DNA of 64,000 bases, taken from Bullera alba. Lineage: Eukaryota > Basidiomycota > Tremellomycetes > Tremellales > Bulleraceae. Location of the stretch: positions 868,001-932,000 of the forward strand of contig BCIX01000002.1 in the NCBI GenBank assembly GCA_001600095.1. The letters are read 5' to 3'. The notes below the pieces were generated by a model. It did no database searches, was not told where the DNA came from, and saw nothing but the letters and a program-made list of their open reading frames with translations. A program made the position numbers and the translations under genes. This document shows, in pieces, positions 34,620 through 46,523 of this stretch; the stretch's first letter is position 1, and each line of letters begins with the position of its first letter.

Positions 34620-37600
34620 ATGGCCGATTCGCAAACCCAGCAGCCGTCTTATCATGTCACGGCGGCTTCATATCATCGCAATGGAATACCTCAGCACCCG
34701 TACGAAGAATCCCAGCAGAGCGTTCCGCCTTCAGCGTCATCCCAGCTCTGGACCCAGGAGCAGCTCCTGCTGAACACTCAAGCACAGCGTGGGAGCAGAT
34801 GGCACTTGGAAGCTGCAAACCGATCAGAACCGTCAAGAGCCGACGAAGATGTTGATGCCAACGAAGATAAGGATATAATGTCACCACCGCTCGACCCCTA
34901 CGCACTATTCGACAAGTCTAGCAGCGACAACGGTCAACAGGCCAGCACGGCGCATCAGTCAAACCCTACCCCCGGGGCAAGTCCTCGCAATGACACGGAT
35001 CCAGCGGTTGATCAGCACAGCTCAGGACCTCGGCACGGCGACAGCAGCGACATCCAAGCTGTTAGCAAGGACGTGGACCCAGAGGCACCCAATGGGGGAG
35101 AGAAGCTTGTGGTGGGAGCTGAGAGGGGCACCGCGCTCTCAAATGGTGCTCCCATGCAATCGGACATTAGGCAGGCGGTACCTGCATCTGATCGGGACGG
35201 CGGAGAAAAGGAGATTGAGAGTACCCAGGACTTGGTCGAGCACAGCATAGATCTGGATGAGGGCGACAAACTCACCAGTCCATCCCAATCACAGACTCAC
35301 AACAATCAATTCGGCAAATTCCCTAATTACGCCAAAGACGTCTCTGCTAGTCTCTCATCTCCCACTTCGGACGCTGGCCCCTCCCATCTTCCGTCCGCCT
35401 GGACACCGTCTAAACGCTCTCAAGCCACAGCCACTCGGAAGACACCGCAGTCTGAGCGACGACCAATATCCGCTTTACCCCTTCCGAAACTCAGAGCGTC
35501 AAACTCAACACCAGGAATCTCTCGTGGACCACCATCGGCCACGCCGACACCTATGAAGCGAAAACATCAGGCACATGCCGCCCTAGTGCAAAGTCCGAGT
35601 GCTAGTGAAGGAGAAGAGGATAGCTTCGTGGAGCGTCCAACAGCCAGAGCTGTCAAGATGAGGCCATTGGACAAATTAGGGCAGATCCTCGAAGGCGGTG
35701 TCCCTCCTCTTCCTCCTAGGAAGTTTACACGCACCAGCAGTCGGCAATCTGATAGGAGCAGGACATCGACAAACGACACGAGGAACCGGAATGAAGACCT
35801 CCACTTGGGTCTAAAGCGACAACCCAGCCCTCGTTTGCCCCCAATAGGTGTGCAGTATACTCCCGTACCAGAAGCGGTGATCGAAAGTCCTAAAGGTCTC
35901 GACGAGTTTAAGGACGATGATTGGCCATCGCAAGTGTCGCTAGTCGACAACGTCAATGGCGCTCAAAACATCTCGCAGATAACAGAAGACGCCAGAGGCC
36001 TCGCAAGCCCCGAGTCAATGGCCAAGACGGACGACGAGACTGGACCTGTGCAGAGGCAGAGCCGACCCGGATTTGGCAGGTATGCCTCGATCGACAACGC
36101 CATGGACGACCAATCAGACTTGTTCCAAAGTTCGCTGGATCACCTGGGAGAGAAGGATGAGGAGGTTGAATTCACGTTCCAAGCTACCCAAGCGGCCAGT
36201 ATGCCTCAGCGACGAGAATCATCACCGATCCGACCCGCCACAATTGCCAGTCTGTCTCCGACAGCGCTGCCCTCTTCAGCCTCGAATCAAATGGATGTTG
36301 ATGGGGGAGGTTCGGAAGGTCTACAGGGAAACCACCTTGCTCCACTAAGTCCGCCACCCGAGCCGCAAGCAAGCTCTTCGCACTCGAGGTCTACCATTGT
36401 TCCCGAACATCGCATGCTCCGACCCACCAACAAACCAACAACGATTCACTCCAGAGCTCGAGCTGGTCAGACTCTGACTCGACAGGTGCCAAGGACGGCG
36501 CCTTTGCCTTCGCGGCAAATCTACGAGCCGACTCAGATTGACGAGCCAGCTGCGGTGACACTACCCATGCATCTCGACACAGAACAGGCCACTCTGGTCG
36601 AAACGTTCGTCAACGACGCAGCGCCAAGTCCGCCACCTGAGCGTGTCCCCTCCCAAATTCGACAAACGTCGCCCCTGACCACTCCCCCTCCGGCCTCGGA
36701 CACGCGGAACGATCCGTACCCTTCGTCCCCACCCCCGTCCTTGCCCATCGAGCGACAAGATCCGTCCCAGGTTCTCACAGAGCTACCTCCTACACTCAAC
36801 TCGTCACCGCCGACTCCGACAAGTCGATCCATCCCGACTCCAGTACCTGCTGCTCCTAGGCCGCCTCCTCATCTCGATCGCACACCCAACGCCACTGCTG
36901 GTCCCAGTACTGTCCGGCGAGCACCTCCGCCACCGCACACCGGTACATCCGGTCAGCTCATTACGCCAACCGAGAACAAGAAGGGCAAGAGGAAAGCGAG
37001 GAAATCTGCCAAATTACGCGAAGCGGAAGCCGACGCTGGTACAGATCTCTCGAGCGATAGCGGTGATGCCGTCGAAGATCTAGAAGACTACTCTTTCCGC
37101 CCAGTTGCCAAAAAGGCCAAAAGTACTTCTGCAGTACCGAGACCGCCCAAATCTCAATCCAAGTCGGCGTCCCGCAAGTCCGAAGCTCCGAAGCCTGCTG
37201 AAGATGGGTCAAATAGCGACTCGAGCGACGCCCCAGAGGATCCAGAGGACAACACATACCGCCCCGTCCAGAATGGTGTCCACAAGCAGCTCACTAGCGT
37301 CACTGCCAAAGGTTCCGGTCGGTCCACAAGGGCTTCTAGCACCTCGTCTACTTCCAAAGGCAAGGTCACACCGAAGGCGATCAAGCAGAAGAAGTTCGAT
37401 CCCAGCGCGTCCACCAACGCTAAAGCGAGCAATACTGAGGCGGGCCCTTCGACGGCACGCCAAGACGTCCCAGCCGCTGCAGATGCCTCGACGAAACAGC
37501 CCGAACGGCTGTATGTGCTTGGTTACTGGCCACCGCTTCACTCATATTTCGTCGGCACCGTTGGAGATCGAGTGGGTTCGAAATTCTTGGTGAATTTCGT

Positions 37601-38830
37601 GGATGGACATCACAAGCTTCTCGCCCTCGATCAGATGCGGCTCTTCGAGTTGAGGAAGGGAGATGCCGTCTTTTCGAATGGAGACCTCAGGCACGAGGTC
37701 AACATGCAAGCAGTGGAAGCTTGGCACGGCGACACTCGCGGGGTCCAAGTCACTATTGGGGATAAGATCGCCGGACACATACCTCTAGCGGCCCTATGGA
37801 TGAAGAAGAAGACGATAGAGGAGCACTTCGATACTCGACGGATTCTACCGAAGCATCTTGGTCTCTCGGCAGCCGAGTTCGAACCCCAAGATGACTCGTC
37901 AAATGCGAAGGTGTCCAGAGAGTCGCTTTGTCTAGCTGGAAGGTCGTTCCTAATCACCTCCGGGTCGTCGAGCGGCAATACCTCAGTCAACATACAATCT
38001 GAGATTGGCAGTATGGCGAGGAAGTATGGTGGCAGAGTGGTGGACGACTGGCCCAAACTGTTCGATCGACCTGGCGATGGTTTCGGTTCGAAGTTGAAGG
38101 GCAACGAAGCGCCATTTGTAGTTGTCCACGGAGGAGAGAGTCAAAAGCCAAAAGTGCTGGCAGCACTGGCTGCAGGCATACCCTGCCTAGTCTCGGACTA
38201 CATCGACGATATCGGGAGGAAGGTGAGCTGGCATGAAGCATAGAATTCGCGTGCAAGCTAACAAGCTGAATAGGACGTCGATTGGCGTTCGTACCTGGTC
38301 TCAGCGGGGGTATCACTACAGTCCAAATATCACCTGTCACAACTAGTCGACCCCAACTGGGGTGGAGACAAGTGGACCGCTTCCAAGGCAAGGAGCATCA
38401 GGCAGCCATTCTCGGGAAAGTCTTTCCTCTTCTTGAAGCCACCCGATAGGGATATCGGATCCCTTGTCAGGGTGAGTCACTCCTCGCGACAACAGGCCTG
38501 GACTGTAGCTCATATACCGTTCGTAGGACCTCGTGCCGTTCTGCCTTCATGCCATGGGCGCCGCGAGCCTGGATCAAGTGAATTCAGCCTCAGCCGTCAA
38601 GTCCCTAGATGGGTATGACTACATCCTGATCGAGGACCGAATGTCGGCACGACCGAATCCGGGCGCTTGGGAAGAAACTGGGAAATTGTGCAATTTCCTC
38701 TGGCTAAAGCAGTGCATTGTGAGTGGCTCCCATGTACGTATCATGACCTGTAATACTGATACTGCTTCAGCTTTCTGGTGCCGCTCTAGACCCCGCTGTG
38801 CTTAAGGAGGAATCGACTGGGCCGAAGTAG
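34620..38830 (+). CDS. DNA-damage checkpoint adaptor, Crb2/Rad9/53BP1-like (Tudor plus BRCT)
   Basis: ATG 34620 starts MADSQTQQPSYHVTAASYHR. The first exon is open for over 1,200 codons and three short introns follow near the end; the stop is TAG 38828-38830. The N-terminal 900 residues are disordered and Ser/Pro/Thr-rich, with scattered SQ/TQ sites as expected for Mec1/ATR-type phosphorylation. A Tudor-like region begins about 37510 (YVLGYWPPLHSYFVGTVGDR, then FLVNFVDGHHKLLALDQM). The first BRCT follows (SLCLAGRSFLITSG to GIPCLVSDYIDDI). The second BRCT runs across the introns (PFSGKSFLFLKPP, DYILIEDRMS, FLWLKQCILSG). This order matches Crb2, Rad9 and 53BP1, nuclear adaptors that read modified histones at breaks and activate the checkpoint kinases. 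An 18-residue acidic repeat sits before the Tudor region. Confidence 0.88.
37053..37268 (+). repeat. Two copies of an 18-residue acidic motif in the checkpoint adaptor
   Basis: Copy 1 (37053-37106) reads SDSGDAVEDLEDYSFRPV and copy 2 (37215-37268) reads SDSSDAPEDPEDNTYRPV. They are 162 nt apart start to start. The DNA differs at many third positions, so the match is kept at protein level. SDSxDAxED fits casein kinase 2 sites. The function is unknown. Confidence 0.8.
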
Positions 38831-39334
38831 ACATTATGCTCGCATTTCAGTTCAACCGCATGACCGCGCATGTCAGCCTGGCGATGCTGAGGACCGACGC
38901 AAGTAGCGCTTGAAGTCACACCTCCGTGACAGGGAGTCATTGACTCTCCTAGCGGCAGCTCGCCTTTGTAGCCCAGCTGTGAATAATAAACAGGACCCTT
39001 CGTGCGATTAGTTGTACTTTCATACAGCATGTATCATCGGCTATGCTCAGAGGCTCATGGGCCTAACGAGTACATGACACAGTCAGCCCACAAGCTGTGC
39101 ACAGCTGGGTCCTGCATGCTCACCCGGCGGTATGCCCGGGATCGGCAATCGGCAATTGGCGGAGTATCCCACCGCGTATCGAGAGCTCAGATCAGGTCGG
39201 GGATCTTCAACGTCTGGAGCTTTGGGTCTACACTGTGACAGCTGCAAAACACGAACATAGGTAAGCCAATACGGTGTGAGAGCTCCATGGGCTCCTTTTG
39301 ACTGACTCACTCGATCAGACAGCGCCTTTGCCAG
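38831..39334. other. Intergenic region
   Basis: About 500 bases between two plus-strand genes. No supportable coding region. Taken as the 3' UTR of the checkpoint gene and promoter of the FAM210-like gene. Confidence 0.5.
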
Positions 39335-40209
39335 ATGAGTGTCTCCCGAGCCGGGAGGCAGCTATGGTCTCCCCTTCACCCAACTGCTAGACCCAACCCA
39401 TTGATATTCTATACACATCATCAATCTGCCCCACGACGAAGCTATGTCTCTGTTCCCGAGCCCCCAAAGTCAACACCGCAAACACCGAAACCACCGTCAG
39501 AGGCCTTCAAGACGGAACAATTACTAGGCGGGCGCTACGTCGACCGATTCCTACCCCGCCTTAGGGCAGTATCCCAGCGCACGGGGGTGCCATTGCCTTC
39601 GTTGGTCATTTCCTTTTTGGTGTTGCATGAGATCACGGCCGTTGTTCCTGTGGTATTCTTCTACTTCCTCTTCTACTCGCTCGGTCTGGGAACGGGGTTG
39701 ATAGCCTGGATAACGGGCACAGCGGGCCATACGTCCAGCACCTTGGATGCCTCATCAACAGAGCGGCCAGACGATGGGGAGAGAAGTACGGGAGCCAGAT
39801 GGACAGATTGGAGAGGGACGCTGGGAAGGTGGATAGAGGAAGGCGATAGAAAGTTTGAGAGAGTCGGAAAGCGATACGGCATCTTCGGTTACGACAAGCA
39901 TGACAAAAGCACCTCTGGAGGAGGAGGGGGAGAGGGGGGATCGGGCTCGGACGGAGTGGTGGTCGTCACAGAGGATGCTGTCAAGCAGCATAGGATGTCG
40001 GCAAATCTGGCTAGTTTCACAGCCGCATACGTCGTGGTCAAGGTGAGCAGGACTCGTCCGGGGCGGTGGCTGAAGTGATGCTAACGGGAGTGTAGGCTCT
40101 ACTCCCAGTACGCCTAGGTATTTCGGCAGCTGCTGCGCCAGCCTTTGCGAGGTTCTTTCCCAACTTGGTACGCCGGATAACGCGGCGGGCCAAGAGAAAA
40201 TCATCGTGA
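39335..40209 (+). CDS. Mitochondrial DUF1279/FAM210-family membrane protein
   Basis: ATG 39335 starts MSVSRAGRQLWSPLHPTARP. The first ~45 residues are rich in Arg, Ser and Pro with almost no acids, fitting a mitochondrial targeting peptide. The core has the DUF1279 marks: LPSLVISFLVLHEITAVVPV with VFFYFLFYSLGLG as the first TM, a long loop with a Gly-rich insert, and SANLASFTAAYVVVK. After one intron comes ALLPVRLGISAAAAPAFARF as the second TM, then a basic tail. The stop is TGA at 40207-40209. Fungal and animal members lie in the mitochondrial inner membrane; their molecular role is poorly defined. The stop is 68 bases from that of the convergent coilin-like gene. Confidence 0.85.
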
Positions 40210-40277
40210 GAAGGGGTAGCAATAGTACCACCTTGTGATGCATGTTGCCTAGACTACATCACAATCCGGAGTTATCC

Positions 40278-42308
40278 TCACAGACCGCTGGTCATGCCAT
40301 TAGGCACGATCTTGAATCTCTCTGGTTCAGTCTCCAGCCGCGCTGCATCTAGAGTCAGGACTTCTGGCTCCATCATCTGATCCTCATCCTCTGCAGCAAA
40401 CTCGGCCTCTGGAATTGGGCGTTCAAGCAGAACAAACGATCTCTCCGCGGAGTGTGGGGCGTTTTGGAGCCTAGCCAAACGAAGACGCAGCTCAGGCGTG
40501 AATGTAACCATGTTGAGCTCGACGTCCTATGGAGATTGTCAGCTGACCATGCCAATATGCACAGGAGGCTTAGCTCACTCTCCAAGCGATTACAGAGTCT
40601 GCCTCCAACGTTTCGAGGGTAGTCGCCGTGAGGTTGTCCAGAACATCCAGAGCCACTTCGACTTTCGCCCACACCAACTCTGGGTCTATCGCTGGAGTGA
40701 CTTCCTCCGCTACTCTGGCCACCGCTGGTGCGGGCTCAGTCTCGCTCCTCGTCGCCTCCGCAAGGACCGCTGCAGGCTCCACCTCCTGCTCCTCTGCGCC
40801 GCTGGCACCTTGCACCACCCCATCCATGGCCACGTCCCACATGCTTACATCGTCGTACCCGTTATTCTGAGGCTTCCGCGGTCGTTGATCCCGACGAGGA
40901 GCCTCGAATGTCATCGACGTGATGAACACATTCGGAGGCAGGTCGTCCAGCTCTGAGGGCGGGATAATCCTCTGCCACTTCCGCTGAGTGTCCTTGCGGC
41001 GTAGCTGCTGGTCATGCCTGTCCTTAATTTTCGGTCCTCCACTTGGCGTTTCAACGCCAGGGACGCTGGGTGTCACATCTTGCTCTTGTGATAGACCAGG
41101 CGCCGGTGTGTAGGCTGCTGGAGCCTCAGGTACCGGTGTCGATGCCGCTTCGACGCCTTGAGCGAAGATCGTCTTCATCCCTTTCTGCGGCAACATCTCC
41201 TTCATGAAGCCTTTCTTCTTGTTCTTATTGACCATATTGGGAACCGGATACTCCGGCCTTGCCTCACTTGTCGTGTCCTGTTCGGCATCATTCACAACAT
41301 TGGGCGCTTTTGGTGTTTCTGATGCCGCCGGGTCTGGAAGGCTGCCCTGTGCCGCTAGCTTCTTCAGCTGTCGAGCCCGCCGCCTTCTTATGTTTCGATC
41401 ATGAGTCTCAGCAGTCCCGCGACCAGGCGGTACGGTGGTGATGGGTTTCCTGAGCATCTTGTTAGCTCGTTACTCGGAACCCTTAGGAGAGCTACTCACG
41501 AAGGGTTCACCTTGACGGGGAAACTGCCAGTTGAGTAATCTTTTGCCGGGTTCCTCGCAGGAGGCGTAGCTGAAGAGCTGGAAGAAGATGAAGAGGACGA
41601 GGATGATGATGAAGACGAGGACGACGATGACGACGAAGACGAGGATGAAGAGGAAGAAGAAGATGAAGACGAGGACGAGGATGACGAAGTATCCGAGCTT
41701 GATGAAGAGCTCGAGCTGGAGACGGACACCGATCGAGGCTTTGCCTTTTTGGGCTTATCCACTGGAGACCGTTCCTCCAACGTCTCAGGTAGATGCTTGG
41801 AAAGGACTCTCGCTGGCGACTGGACCACCTCCATAATTGGCTTCATAACGGGTTTTGGTGGCTGAGCTTTCGTCGACTTCCTCTTCTTCGATACTGGAGA
41901 GAGCGGTTCTGGAGCGGTAGCCTTCCTCTTCTTCCCAGCTTTAGACGCTTCCTTCCCAACAGAGGCCGCCGATCGAGATTCTGCTGGAGTTCCAGAGACC
42001 AGCTTCGAGCTGCCCGGGTACAGTCGAACGCTAAGCTCTGTGTCAGTGCCATCACTACAGAGGCTCCAGCTCAGGGCTCACCAGACAATGTCTCCATTCT
42101 CAATCAGGTTGATGTCGCTCTTCCCCAGCAACTCGAAACCTTCTATCTCCAACTTGATCTCCCTCCAGTTTTCAGACTGCTCCGCAATAGTCGATAGAGA
42201 TGACCGCAGGTATTTCTTCAAATCGCATATTGTCTTCAAGTCACCCGGCACCAGGATTAGGATGTTGGACTGCTTGAATGGCGGTAGCAGAGATAGCTTG
42301 AGCCGCAT
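40278..42308 (-). CDS. Coilin-like nuclear-body protein
   Basis: The start ATG 42308 gives MRLKLSLLPPFKQSNILILV, the usual coilin N-terminal strand. It was chosen over an in-frame ATG at 42473 because the family begins here. The N-terminal ubiquitin-like domain continues to GFELLGKSDINLIENGDIV, then CVRLYPGS after an intron. Next come basic stretches (KAGKKRKA, SKKRKSTKA), a long polyserine run, and the motif PPGRGTAETHDRNIRRRRAR, which resembles the RG-type coilin motif. A C-terminal Tudor-like part follows (IIPPSELDDLPPNVFITSM to DPELVWAKVEV). After the last intron it ends DVELNMVTFTPELRLRLARL and RFKIVPNG. Coilin organises Cajal bodies and snRNP maturation; a coilin-like protein (Mug174) has been reported in fission yeast. 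About 620 residues are predicted. Confidence 0.78.
41571..41730 (-). repeat. Polyserine tract in the coilin-like gene
   Basis: A run of GAN-type triplets on + (mixed GAT, GAA, GAG, GAC) reads as about 45-50 almost uninterrupted serines on the minus strand. Codons are mixed TCN and AGC/AGT, so it is not a simple trinucleotide slip. Serine-rich acidic-phosphorylated linkers are known in coilin and Nopp140. Confidence 0.85.
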
Positions 42309-42661
42309 GGTGCTGGAACCACGTTGAGCAATCGTCAAGCCACTGCCCCTCAGTCTCCTTTGAGCTTTCACGACCTTCACGGCGGTATGAGACTGGAGCA
42401 ATATCAAGTCAGAAGGAAGCCAGTTGGTGGGCGAACAAGTGATCGACAACTTTGACTTTTTTGGTTCCGTCATCAACAACTCTACTCATCGCCCCCGAGT
42501 CTAGTCGTCAAGTATTCATGCTCAAGGTGGTCTATCTCACCCAAGGGGATGTCGTTGCAAGATTCAGAGTCAACAAGACTCAATGTACAACTCTAATTCG
42601 TCAACTCCACAAGTGACGATCAGATCCTCCGGCCACCTCCGTATCCCATCACTTCCTCCCC
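42309..42661. other. Intergenic region upstream of the coilin-like gene
   Basis: About 350 bases between two minus-strand genes: promoter of the coilin-like gene and 3' UTR of the VHS-GAT gene. The frame upstream of 42308 is open to 42473, which is an alternative start. Confidence 0.5.
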
Positions 42662-45600
42662 TTATCTCGCGGTGACAGGACTGGCTATTCCCACATTGTA
42701 TCCTCCCGAGCCACTACCGCCTCCTCCACTTCCACCAGTCCTGCCACTTTGTCCGCCCTTTGCAGCCGAGGCCATCGCTGCGCTCTCTTGCTGCAGCTTC
42801 TCCTGATACGCATCGTACGCGTATTGCACGGGCTTTGAGAAGAAGACCTCGTCCGCAGTGACCGATTCCTCCGAGCTGTTCGAGGAGGATTTCTTCGAGG
42901 CGCCATTACCGAACATGTCGTCAGGGTCAAAGTGGTCTGAGAGTTCAATCAGCTCTTGATCGTCATGATACATCATCCTTAACAACTCACTGTCCTCGTC
43001 AACAATGGCTCGCCGTTTGCCAAGTGCTTTTCTACTCGGCTTGACCGGACCAGTGAGCGGTACTTCGTCCTCCTCTCCGTCGGCACCGGCATGGCCGCCA
43101 CTGCCTCCGTCGTGGGTACTACCTGTACCCGATCGAGATGGGTTTGATCCAGCTCCTTGTTCTCGGTGAATACCACTCGCCAGGCTCTGCTGCGAGCCAT
43201 TAGGTCCCCGAGTGAAGGGGTTGGGCAGAGGTCGAGGACCTTTCATTGGCTTGGCTCCTACAGGCGGAAGCGCCGTCATAGACTGGCCCAGGGGTGAGTG
43301 GGCCCGCTGGGGCGAGACGGGAAGTCGAAGGTTTCCGCCCGCACGGTCAGGAGAGGGCGTCCGCGACCGGACCAGCTCGCCTTGGTGGGGCCGGGAGATA
43401 GGGAGGGGCAGAGGCATATGATCCATCTGTGGTGGAGACGCATGTACTCGATCGGGATTGGGAAGTCGGGGATGCGGGCTTGGCGAAGGTGACCTGGAAG
43501 TGGATCCACCAGCGTCGGGAGCGAGCAATCCTCGACCGTCGGATCCGAGCTGTTGCTGCAGATATGCTTAGCGCCTTCTTCCGAAGTAGTATGATTGATT
43601 ATGTCGACGCAAACTCACGCTTCGGTCCATCCGGGTCTCTTTCTTGCTCCGCTCTCTCACTTCCCGCATCTCCCTGTCATCAACTGCCATTCGCTCCATG
43701 TCGTCGTGCTGCTTCAATGCTTCACCCAAGGCACTGTGGGCCTCGAACAGTGTGGCCAAAGCGCGTTCCTCGGGAGTAATCTCGTGGGAGTCGTCCGAGT
43801 CACCCTGGTACATGGACTGGGCCATGACGATTCTTTCACGCGATTGTCCGGCCTCGACTTGTGCCCAGTCGATCTGGTTGGTGAGACTCTCATAAGCCAA
43901 GAAGCACTTCCGGTAGAACTCCTGCATTGTCCATCAGCTCGATCCTGGCCAACCACACCCTCCACCTTAACTCACCCTAATGATCGGCTTCGAGTCCAAC
44001 TCGTCAGGTCTCGTAAAGACAAGGGCCTCCTGCAGCACTCTTGCGCTTTCCTTCCCAGCTGTGCTCTCTTCCACAAGCCGCCTGATGTCGTCTCCGTGAC
44101 TCGGCAAGGCAGAGTATCCAGGACCGTCCATTCGCGGGCTCGAGTTTTGGTACGGCTGGTTACCCGGCGGAGCTCTGAGGTACTGTGCATTGGGGGAAGA
44201 CGGCCGTCTCGAGCTCGGATAGTTGGAGTTAGGCGTAGAGTCGAAAGAATCGAAGCCTCGCGAATCGTAGAAGTTTTCAGGGGTAAAGGCCTGATAATCC
44301 GCAGGTAGCGGTATTCCCTGCGAGGTCGTCAGAGCTGAGACAGCGGAGGATTGTGAAGCCTTGAATACTTACCGAGTCCGGCTCTTGAGGCATCTTGATC
44401 TTTCTCCACAGCTCGCCCAGTCCCTCAAATCCCTTCTCTTGACCAAAGTTGTACGCGATATCGGCCAAGATGTCGGCGATCATCCGATGGGTCGCAGGCG
44501 AGACGAGAGCCTTGTTGGGCGGTGCAAGCAAAATAGGCTCGAGCGATCCAAGGAACTTCTTGCCCGATGCGTAGGCTACAAGCATATCAGCATCATGCTC
44601 CCTGTTCCTGAAGCTCTTACACACCTCTGAATCCCTTTGCGTGGACATTGCGCATCATGATCAACCACAGATTCGCGGCAGCGCGTCTCTCTGGCTCATT
44701 GCCATGCTTGAACTGCTTGCGGAGAGCTTGCGCTGCTTCTTTAGTCACGGCCTCCGCTGACTGAGATTGATTGATCCTCTCGCAGACCTCGAAAATGGCC
44801 GAGAAAGGGGGATTGGGCTGGGCGCACAGCATTTCTAGGTCGGAACCAATCAGTACACAATAACCACATGGCGGCAGCACCACTCACGAATGGCAGATGT
44901 AACGCTGTCGACTTGAGCGGCATGTCCATGCTCTTTCTTCTGCCCGCCTCCAAAGTCCAGGCCCAGCATCCTCGCTGCACCGGCTCTGTACGAGTGCTCC
45001 TCCTCGACTAGATTGCCGTGTCCATGGCTGTGATTACTGGCTGGGACGCTGCTGTCTCCATCATACTGCTGCCTGCTCCAATCCGAACTCTGCCTAGGCT
45101 CATCATGACTCCTGGCCAACTTCTCCTTGTCCTTCTTGTGACCGGTCTTCTCCTTGCTCATGCCCATGTTCATCCCCCAGAATTTCTTCTTCTCTTTGTC
45201 CTTGCCGCCGTGCTGGCCGGAGCTATACGCGTCGTGCTGATCCGCATCGGGCGTAGGTCCTTCGATCCGCACTGCTGACATCTGCTCCGTCATAGGATCA
45301 TACGATATCGAATGGGATGGCGGAGGGATTTGAGGTGTTGGGAACGCCTGGGTTGGATATCTGAGCTGGGCACTGGTGTCCATCGGCACATTCGGATCGG
45401 GCGAGGCATACGAATTCGAAAGCGGTGAACGAGAGCCGTAATGATACTGCGAATGCGGCTGTGTTGGCTTCTGGAGTTTTGATCCTCCATGGCTGTGCGA
45501 CGATCCCTCGTGATCGGATCCTCTCATCGAGCCACTTGCACTCGAGTATCCTCGATCCCTGCCGGCCCTAGGAGCAGGTTGGAAAGGCTCCAGGTCGTTC

Positions 45601-46523
45601 GACAGGACGCTCGACTGCGAGTGACCCAGACTGGAGGGATAGCTCGGTCTTGGCGGCGTGCTTGACTGCAGCTGACCTAGCGGAGATGGAGGTCTAGCTC
45701 CGGGTGGTAGGTAGAGTGGAGCCTGCTGGATTGTGGGAGTGGAGGATATGGAAGATGGTTGATTTGTCGGCGATGGAAGTGCACGCTGCGCCGCGGGTAT
45801 TTTTGGCGGAGGAGGATAAGGGGGTTGAGGACCTGATATTATTGTCCATCCGTCTGGACTGGGTGTTCCTTGGTGATGATCGTTTGCTCTAGCTGCAGCG
45901 TTGATCGGCAAGGGCAGACCCTTTGATGGGTCTTGATTGCTTGAGCGTTGTTGAGCCAACCATTCATCTCTCCTCGCGTCCCTTTCTCGCTCCTCCTGGG
46001 CAGCCTGCATATGCTGTATCTCCAGTAGCGTTGGTGCACCCCCACCGAGCCGCTCTTTACTCTTGCTGCTTCTATGAGCCGAGCTGCCGTGGCCCGGAGG
46101 ATGCGGTGCGGGAGGCGGAGGCGGTAGGGACCCGTGCGCGGGCGACATGGGTGATGCCTGCGCATGCTGCTGTAACGCAGCTTCGCGGCCTAGATCCACT
46201 GGAAAGGGCGTAACACTTCCTTGACGCGGTCTGTTCTGGTGATCATGATGTGGATGAGGGTGACCGTGTGGTTCGCTGGAAGCTGGTCCTGCAGTCACGC
46301 CTAGGATGCTGGCCATTGACCTCTTTGGGGGTATATCCTTCCCACTTTGACCATCAATCCCCACGCCCGGAGTTTCAGCGACACCGTGCTGTTGCGGCCA
46401 TTGTTGCTGATGGGTCGACGGCTGCTGGCTGATATGAGGCGAGCTCTGGACGGGTGTGTGCGAGGGTGAAGGAGGAGGTAATGGATCTATTCCAGATTTG
46501 CTCGTTCTGAACAATCTCTTCAT
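42662..46523 (-). CDS. VHS-GAT domain trafficking protein (Lsb5/GGA-like)
   Basis: ATG 46523 starts MKRLFRTSKSGIDPLPPPSP. The first ~500 residues are disordered, with Pro, Gln, His and Ser. The VHS-like helical domain starts near the end of exon 1 (VDSVTSAI) and continues PFSAIFEVCERINQS, RRAAANLWLIMMRNVHAKGF, then AYASGKKFLGSLEPILLAPP across a 49-nt intron (GTGTGT donor). IADILADIAYNFGQE follows. After a linker a GAT-like three-helix bundle is visible (DIRRLVEESTAGKESARVLQ, then REFYRKCFLAYESLTNQIDW and FEAHSALGEALKQHDDMERM). The C-terminal part is Pro/Gly-rich with an acidic patch, ELIELSDHFDPDDMFG, that could bind adaptor or clathrin partners. VHS-GAT proteins link ubiquitinated cargo, Arf or actin machinery at endosomes; Lsb5 is the nearest in layout. 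Stop TAA is at 42662-42664. Confidence 0.75.

Noticed and set aside
41588..41836. Plus-strand frame of Lys/Arg/Thr/Met repeats
   Set aside because: It is the antisense shadow of the polyserine tract of the coilin-like gene.
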